Of a DNA stretch of 10,059 nt, positions 6,142 through 10,059 are shown piece by piece. Under the pieces are notes generated by a model, which was not told the origin of the DNA, ran no database searches, and was given only the letters and a program-made list of their open reading frames with translations. How positions within the stretch are numbered: position 1 is the first letter of the stretch; each line of letters opens with the position of its first letter. Both the position numbers and the translations under genes were made by a program. Source of the stretch: JAOABP01 sp964590395 (GTDB lineage Bacteria > Hydrothermota > Tepidihabitantia > Tepidihabitantales > Tepidihabitantaceae); contig CAZPVT010000007.1 in the NCBI GenBank assembly GCA_964590395.1, positions 1-10,059 on the forward strand, given 5' to 3'.

Positions 6142-8136
6142 AAAAAATTAATTGTTTTGGTGTTTATTATCAGCACCCTGGGCTATGCCCGGCTTTTCAC
6201 TACCGAGGGCAAATACAATCTTTTCCCCAGAGATGAACTTACCTGCGCTGAGTCTACCCATCACTTTGATGTCCGGTTCTATCGGATTGACCTTGACCTG
6301 CCAATGAACTCTGGTGCGATGACTGCTCACTGCCGTGTTGAACTGATCGCCCGGCACAACGGTTTTGACACCTTCAGCCTGCATTTTGTCAACCTTGTTT
6401 GCGACTCGGTCCGGCGCGCCGGCAATGTCTGCAACTTCACCACCGGCAACGGTCGCCTCCTGATTGATCTGGACCGTGAATTCAACGACGGTGAATCGCT
6501 TGCGGTTGACATCTACTACCGGCGCAACACCGGTATCCAGAACCGCGGATTTTACTTTTACAACCGTGGTGTCCAGGGAATACCATACTCCATCTGTTAT
6601 TCCACCACCCAGCCCTACGACTCCCGTTACTGGTTTCCCTGCTTTGACGAACCCTGGGACAAGGCAGAGCGAGGCTGTCAGGTAAATATCACCACTCCGG
6701 ACTCAATGTCTGGCTGTTCTAACGGTATTTTAGACAGCGTAACCGTCAATGCCGGTAAAAAAACCTGCTGGTGGACCCACCGCTATCCAATCAGCACCTA
6801 TCTCATAACATTCGCCGCCTCCCGCTGGGCAAGTTTCAAACAGTGGTATTATCCCGCTCCTGGTGAATCCCTCTATGTGCAAAACTTTATGTGGCCCCAG
6901 GACTCAACCCGAGCGGTTAACGCCTTCCGCAATATCATCGATATGCTTGAGTTCTTTGCTGATTCGCTTTTTTACGGACCGTATCCATTTGAAAAGTATG
7001 GCCATGTGGTTGCCTATCCGTTTCCCTGGGGAGGAATGGAAAACCAGACCCTGACTATGGTACATCGTTATTGGATCCAAGTGGGCAACGATAACGGCAT
7101 CGCTCACGAACTTTCCCATCACTGGTGGGGCGATATGGTAACCTGCCTTGACTGGCGCAACATCTGGCTGAATGAGGGTTTTGCCACCTATTCAGATGAA
7201 CTTTACACCTGGCATCAGCAGGGCTTAGATGCGTTTCTAAATCTAATTCGCTCCCGTGCAGCCGACTATTTTGAAGAAGAATCAACCGATGCCCATCCGA
7301 TTTATGCCCCACCCGCGGGCCACGAATTCGATTGGGGACACTCTTACTGTAAAGGCGCCTGGGTGCAACATATGCTTAGATATGTAATGGGCGATACCAT
7401 CTGGGAAGGCCCCGGTATCTTCTTTGCTGCCCTGCGTGCCTACGGTGAAAGTCTGAAATACAGCAATGCCTCAACCGAAGACTACCGCCGGATCTGTGAA
7501 CGTATCAGTGGACTGGACCTGCTTTGGTTCTTTGATGAATGGGTCTATAGCCTTGGTTATCCAATTTATACTATCGGCTGGCAGGCAAACCCGGTTGCCG
7601 ACTCCTGGGAATTGATTGTTGACCTCTCCCAGAACAATATGAACGGCGCCCCCCGGACTTTCCGCATTCCAGTAGAGATCAAAGTTCACTTCTCCGGTAG
7701 CGATACCATTATCCGTTACCAGGTTCACGCCAACCCACAACGCAATCGGTTCCTCTTTGCCCAGGAGCCCACCGAAGTGGAGTTTGACCCGAACGAGTGG
7801 ATCCTTGATATGCACACTGTTAATGTTGGCATCGCAGAAAACAAAGGACAACCATTGCCCGGGTACCCACAGTTAACCCTCAACCGGTCCATTACCGGTG
7901 AACACCTGAAAATCAACTACATCTTACCGATAAGGAGCACAATTAAACTTGCTATCTACGATATCGCCGGCAGAACGGTCGCAAACCTAATCAACGAGAC
8001 CAAAACACCAGGTGCTTACTCTATCAACTGGCATTGCGTTACCCCATCCGGACAGCGCCTCCCCGCCGGAGTCTATCTTATACGAATGACTGTGGGAAAA
8101 TCAGAAATAAGCAAAAAGTTTGTCCTGATGGACTAA
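6139..8136 (+). CDS. Exported M1 family aminopeptidase with C-terminal sorting tail
   Basis: A 665-residue gluzincin. Residues 1-17 are a signal peptide (MKKL, hydrophobic core, LGYA). An N-terminal beta domain (about 30-230) includes YWFPCFDEPWDKA. The catalytic domain has the exopeptidase motif GGMEN (298-302), the zinc site HELSHHWWG (H323, E324, H327) with third ligand E346 in NEGFATY, and the transition-state Tyr, probably Y403 in SYCKGAWVQHMLR. All catalytic residues are present. Residues about 577-665 are a secretion tail (LAIYDIAGRTV, LPAGVYLIRM, KKFVLMD) of the same type as in the exported protein ending at 2720. M1 enzymes remove N-terminal residues from peptides; this one should act at the surface or outside the cell. 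It is probably co-transcribed with the transporter, suggesting coupled peptide breakdown and uptake. Its stop overlaps the stop of the convergent UPF0158 gene. Confidence 0.95.
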   Translation: MKKLIVLVFIISTLGYARLFTTEGKYNLFPRDELTCAESTHHFDVRFYRIDLDLPMNSGAMTAHCRVELIARHNGFDTFSLHFVNLVCDSVRRAGNVCNFTTGNGRLLIDLDREFNDGESLAVDIYYRRNTGIQNRGFYFYNRGVQGIPYSICYSTTQPYDSRYWFPCFDEPWDKAERGCQVNITTPDSMSGCSNGILDSVTVNAGKKTCWWTHRYPISTYLITFAASRWASFKQWYYPAPGESLYVQNFMWPQDSTRAVNAFRNIIDMLEFFADSLFYGPYPFEKYGHVVAYPFPWGGMENQTLTMVHRYWIQVGNDNGIAHELSHHWWGDMVTCLDWRNIWLNEGFATYSDELYTWHQQGLDAFLNLIRSRAADYFEEESTDAHPIYAPPAGHEFDWGHSYCKGAWVQHMLRYVMGDTIWEGPGIFFAALRAYGESLKYSNASTEDYRRICERISGLDLLWFFDEWVYSLGYPIYTIGWQANPVADSWELIVDLSQNNMNGAPRTFRIPVEIKVHFSGSDTIIRYQVHANPQRNRFLFAQEPTEVEFDPNEWILDMHTVNVGIAENKGQPLPGYPQLTLNRSITGEHLKINYILPIRSTIKLAIYDIAGRTVANLINETKTPGAYSINWHCVTPSGQRLPAGVYLIRMTVGKSEISKKFVLMD

Positions 8137-8600
8137 AACTCTATACCCTCATCTGGCGGATTCGGACATCTCTCCTCATCATTGACCAACACCAGTTCTA
8201 TTCCCTCTTCCAGCAGTTTTCTCTTAAGTGGCTCAGTCAAAACCATTATCCGAAATTGATGCCACCTTTTTAACTCCTCTGGAAAGTCCATCAGCACCGC
8301 CCGGAACTGGCTGAAAATCCTACCGGTACTGATCGCCTGGCTCAACCGTGCCTTTAAATCCGCTCTGGACACGGTGGCAATGAATTGCTGGATCATCTCT
8401 CGCCCCTCCTTAGTTGTCTGGGGCACCAGTCGAATATACCGAGCGGGGTTCTGTTTTATCAGGGCTAAAATTTCGTTACGGTTAAAACTGAATACCGGAA
8501 TCACTTCTCCGGTCTCAATGTCAAGATAGTGGGCAGTCTCCTGAATCTGATGGGCCAGTGCAAAGAGTAGGTCCCGCTGGTAAACCGACAACTTTCGCAC
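8133..8600 (-). CDS. UPF0158 family protein
   Basis: A 155-residue soluble protein from GTG 8600. It resembles the UPF0158 family (Pfam 03682): an early HYLDIETGEVI element (residues 23-33), a central region with YIRLVP (about 55-60), an alpha-helical middle, and a late FRAVLMDFPEELKRWHQFR (98-116), where UPF0158 proteins keep an F-x-x-x-L-x-x-x-P ... W-x-x-F pattern. The family function is unknown. There is no signal peptide or membrane segment. GTG is the first standard start after an in-frame TAA, and no Shine-Dalgarno sits at a usable distance. The gene lies 38 bases after the FG-GAP-like gene and could be transcribed with it, but it also has its own promoter-like sequence. Its TAG overlaps the TAA of the convergent M1 gene. 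Confidence 0.82.
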   Translation of the reverse strand: MRKLSVYQRDLLFALAHQIQETAHYLDIETGEVIPVFSFNRNEILALIKQNPARYIRLVPQTTKEGREMIQQFIATVSRADLKARLSQAISTGRIFSQFRAVLMDFPEELKRWHQFRIMVLTEPLKRKLLEEGIELVLVNDEERCPNPPDEGIEF

Positions 8601-8634
8601 CAGCCGATTTTATTTATACCGGCAAAATAGTCAA
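8600..8634 (-). promoter_or_regulatory. Putative promoter of the UPF0158 gene with the start codon at +1
   Basis: On the minus strand TTGACT (8634-8629), a 16-bp spacer and TAAAAT (8612-8607), then six bases to GTG 8600. The spacing between the -10 and the start codon is the same as at yggS and at the FG-GAP gene. TATAAA, also present in the spacer, is an alternative -10 without a matching -35. Confidence 0.5.
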
Positions 8635-8638
8635 CTCC

Positions 8639-9706
8639 TTACCGCCAGTAAAAGGGATCCCCGTAATACAGAAAAAAATTACCCCGGCGCAGTTCCAGCC
8701 AGCCGTTTCTGACCCGGCAAACATTACTCGCCAAATTTTTTCGCCAATCCTTTAATCGCAGTATTCGCCATTCGCCGTCCTGGAGTGCCGCATAACTCAA
8801 GCCACTCCCGCCACCCGCGCCAGGCACAAAATATCCCAAACCAACCAGCGTATCACCAATATTAAAAAGCCTTAATCGCCCAGCACAGAGTGTCTCTTCT
8901 TTCGAAAACCACTCCCGATAAGGAAACGGTTGGCCTGTTACCACAAAGGAGTCACTTGCCACCGGATAAAATACATAATATCTACTGGGACGCAGTTCCG
9001 AATATTCCGCCGCAACGATCACCGGTGTGCCTGGATAATCCTCCAGACGGGCAGTTCCAAGAAGTGTGTACTGCAAGGCGATACTCTCTACCGGCAGTAA
9101 AACCGGTTTACCTCTCGGACGCAGATCAGTACCAACGATCTGAAACACCTGAATAACATCGTTTATTCCGCTGGAATCTCGTATCTGCTTAAGCATCACC
9201 AGTTCCTGGTAACCGTCATTGTCCATATCCGCGGAGACCATATCGTAAACCGGTCCGTATTTAAAAAAGAACCTCTCTGTTTGCAGTGATTCACCATTAA
9301 AATGGAACAGCCTGCCCGAATCACCGGATAATATCAAAAGTTCCGCGAGTGAATCTAAATCAAAATCTCCTACTGCCCAGACATCTGGAGTCAAATTTGC
9401 CTTTATGGCTGTCCGTCCGATGAGCAATTCAGAACGCCAGCGCGGGAAAAAACCTTTTTCGCTCTGCTTCATCAACCAGAGCCAGTACATCGGCACCTTA
9501 AATAACTCCTGCGGTTTATCTACATAGCGGACATTAGCATCACCGATTAGATGAACCAAGACCACATCATCGGTATCCTGCGAAAAGAAACTCCCGGTTG
9601 TCATATAAATCACCGAATCAACCGGCGAACGTCCCAGGGTAAAAACCACTTCTGGAAGTTGACCGATAATCGCTAACGATCCTAAAAGCAACGATATGCC
9701 GAGCAT
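8639..9706 (-). CDS. Exported FG-GAP/VCBS-repeat-like protein
   Basis: A 355-residue protein with a hydrophobic N-terminus (LGISLLLGSLAIIG, residues 2-15) that serves as a signal peptide or anchor, although it lacks the usual N-terminal Lys/Arg. Two integrin-like calcium loops are visible: AVGDFDLDSLAELLIL (D114, D116, D118, E122) and SADMDNDGYQELVML (D160, D162, D164, E168), each of the D-x-D-x-D/G-x-x-E-L type found in FG-GAP/VCBS beta-propeller blades. The rest, with many strands and aromatic residues, could supply further degenerate blades. There is no catalytic motif and no sorting tail like those of the other two secreted proteins. It should lie outside the cytoplasm. The ATG at 9706 is preceded by a promoter but no Shine-Dalgarno. 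The UPF0158 gene follows. The function is not known. Confidence 0.75.
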   Translation of the reverse strand: MLGISLLLGSLAIIGQLPEVVFTLGRSPVDSVIYMTTGSFFSQDTDDVVLVHLIGDANVRYVDKPQELFKVPMYWLWLMKQSEKGFFPRWRSELLIGRTAIKANLTPDVWAVGDFDLDSLAELLILSGDSGRLFHFNGESLQTERFFFKYGPVYDMVSADMDNDGYQELVMLKQIRDSSGINDVIQVFQIVGTDLRPRGKPVLLPVESIALQYTLLGTARLEDYPGTPVIVAAEYSELRPSRYYVFYPVASDSFVVTGQPFPYREWFSKEETLCAGRLRLFNIGDTLVGLGYFVPGAGGGSGLSYAALQDGEWRILRLKDWRKNLASNVCRVRNGWLELRRGNFFLYYGDPFYWR

Positions 9707-9740
9707 TGTCTAAATATATCAACCCAATCTGCGTTGTCAA
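9706..9740 (-). promoter_or_regulatory. Putative promoter of the FG-GAP-like gene with the start codon at +1
   Basis: On the minus strand TTGACA (9740-9735), a 16-bp spacer and TATATT (9718-9713), then TAGACA and ATG 9706. A perfect -35 and a 5-of-6 -10, with six bases before the start codon, make this the clearest case in the window of a promoter that would give a leaderless mRNA. Confidence 0.6.
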
Positions 9741-9756
9741 ACTCCCGCATTCAAAA

Positions 9757-9784
9757 TTGACATTTAATAAGAATCCGTTAACCT
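9757..9784 (+). promoter_or_regulatory. Putative promoter of tRNA-Ser
   Basis: TTGACA (9757-9762) with TAACCT (9779-9784) after 16 bp would start transcription near 9791, eight bases before the mature tRNA. The -35 is perfect; the -10 is weak. It diverges from the FG-GAP gene promoter, with 16 bp between the two -35 boxes. Confidence 0.4.
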
Positions 9785-9798
9785 TCACCAGTAGCACC

Positions 9799-9888
<90 letters not shown>

Positions 9889-9976
9889 AGACCTACAAAG
9901 TGAATTGTTTTGAAAAAGGAAGTTAAAATCGGGGAAAGAATTTTTGGCAGTTTGAAAATAGGAAAAAGGGATTTTC

Positions 9977-10011
9977 TTGACGGAATAATTATTTTTTGAA
10001 ATAAAATTAAA
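9977..10011 (+). promoter_or_regulatory. Weak putative promoter of the right-edge gene
   Basis: TTGACG (9977-9982), a 17-bp spacer and AATAAA (10000-10005), with ATG at 10011 five bases later. The -10 is only 4 of 6 and the region is very AT-rich, so a chance match is possible. The arrangement resembles the other start-proximal promoters. Confidence 0.3.
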
Positions 10012-10059
10012 TGGCTCTTTCAAAGAAAAAGAAAGTTGCTTGTCTTTCAAAACAAAGTT
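10011..10059 (+). CDS. Start of an unidentified lysine-rich protein (3' end off window)
   Basis: ATG 10011 opens a frame of 16 codons to the window edge, beginning MALSKKKKVACLSKQS. The basic N-terminus would suit a nucleic-acid-binding or ribosomal protein, but 16 residues are too few to assign a family. A promoter-like sequence lies upstream and there is no Shine-Dalgarno. The 122 bases between the tRNA and this ATG are AT-rich (about 30% GC by eye) and purine-rich on the plus strand. The frame may not be a real gene. Confidence 0.35.
   Translation, partial: MALSKKKKVACLSKQS

Noticed and set aside
8635..8640. AAGGAG on the minus strand as Shine-Dalgarno for the UPF0158 gene
   Set aside because: It is about 34 bases before the GTG start and no alternative start lies at proper spacing; an in-frame TAA lies between.

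Overview
The window looks like a piece of chromosome from an uncultivated bacterium of the FCB/WOR-3 (Stahlbacteria)-like type. The grounds are two secreted proteins ending in the same kind of C-terminal secretion/sorting tail (AIYDxxGR ... LPAGxYLxR ... K-hydrophobic end), an intermediate GC content, and household genes with no phage or insertion-sequence content. The lineage is an inference from protein style, not from a marker gene.

Layout, left to right. (1) Positions 1-1476, minus strand: a polytopic GT39/ArnT-like glycosyltransferase whose C-terminus begins a TPR region and runs off the left edge. (2) 1620-2676, plus strand: yggS (PLP homeostasis protein) followed at once by a small zincin-type metalloprotease (TTG start). 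(3) 2678-2700: a 9-bp hairpin terminator between convergent genes. (4) 4438-2720, minus strand: a 572-residue exported beta-rich protein with an internal duplication and a sorting tail. (5) 4589-8136, plus strand: a probable three-gene operon of a 36-residue single-helix membrane protein, a sodium:solute symporter family transporter, and an exported M1 aminopeptidase with a sorting tail. (6) 9706-8133, minus strand: an exported FG-GAP/VCBS-like protein and a UPF0158 protein. (7) 9799-9888, plus strand: tRNA-Ser(GGA). (8) An AT-rich stretch, then the first 16 codons of an unidentified gene at the right edge. No stretch over 300 bases lacks a gene.

Functionally, the clearest unit is the symporter operon. 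A secreted aminopeptidase would release amino acids outside the cytoplasm, and a Na+-coupled symporter with its small partner would bring them (or another solute) in. The substrate cannot be read from the sequence.

The most interesting signal is regulatory. At several genes that begin transcription units (yggS, the FG-GAP gene, UPF0158, and less strictly GT39, the small membrane protein and the right-edge ORF), a sigma70-like promoter (TTGAxx, 16-18 bp, TATAxT-like) lies so close to the start codon that the predicted transcription start falls on or within about 3 nt of it, and no Shine-Dalgarno is present. Genes inside operons (the metalloprotease and the M1 peptidase) have clear Shine-Dalgarno sequences. 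This suggests that leaderless mRNAs are common in this organism. Everything here was read by eye; no database search was run.
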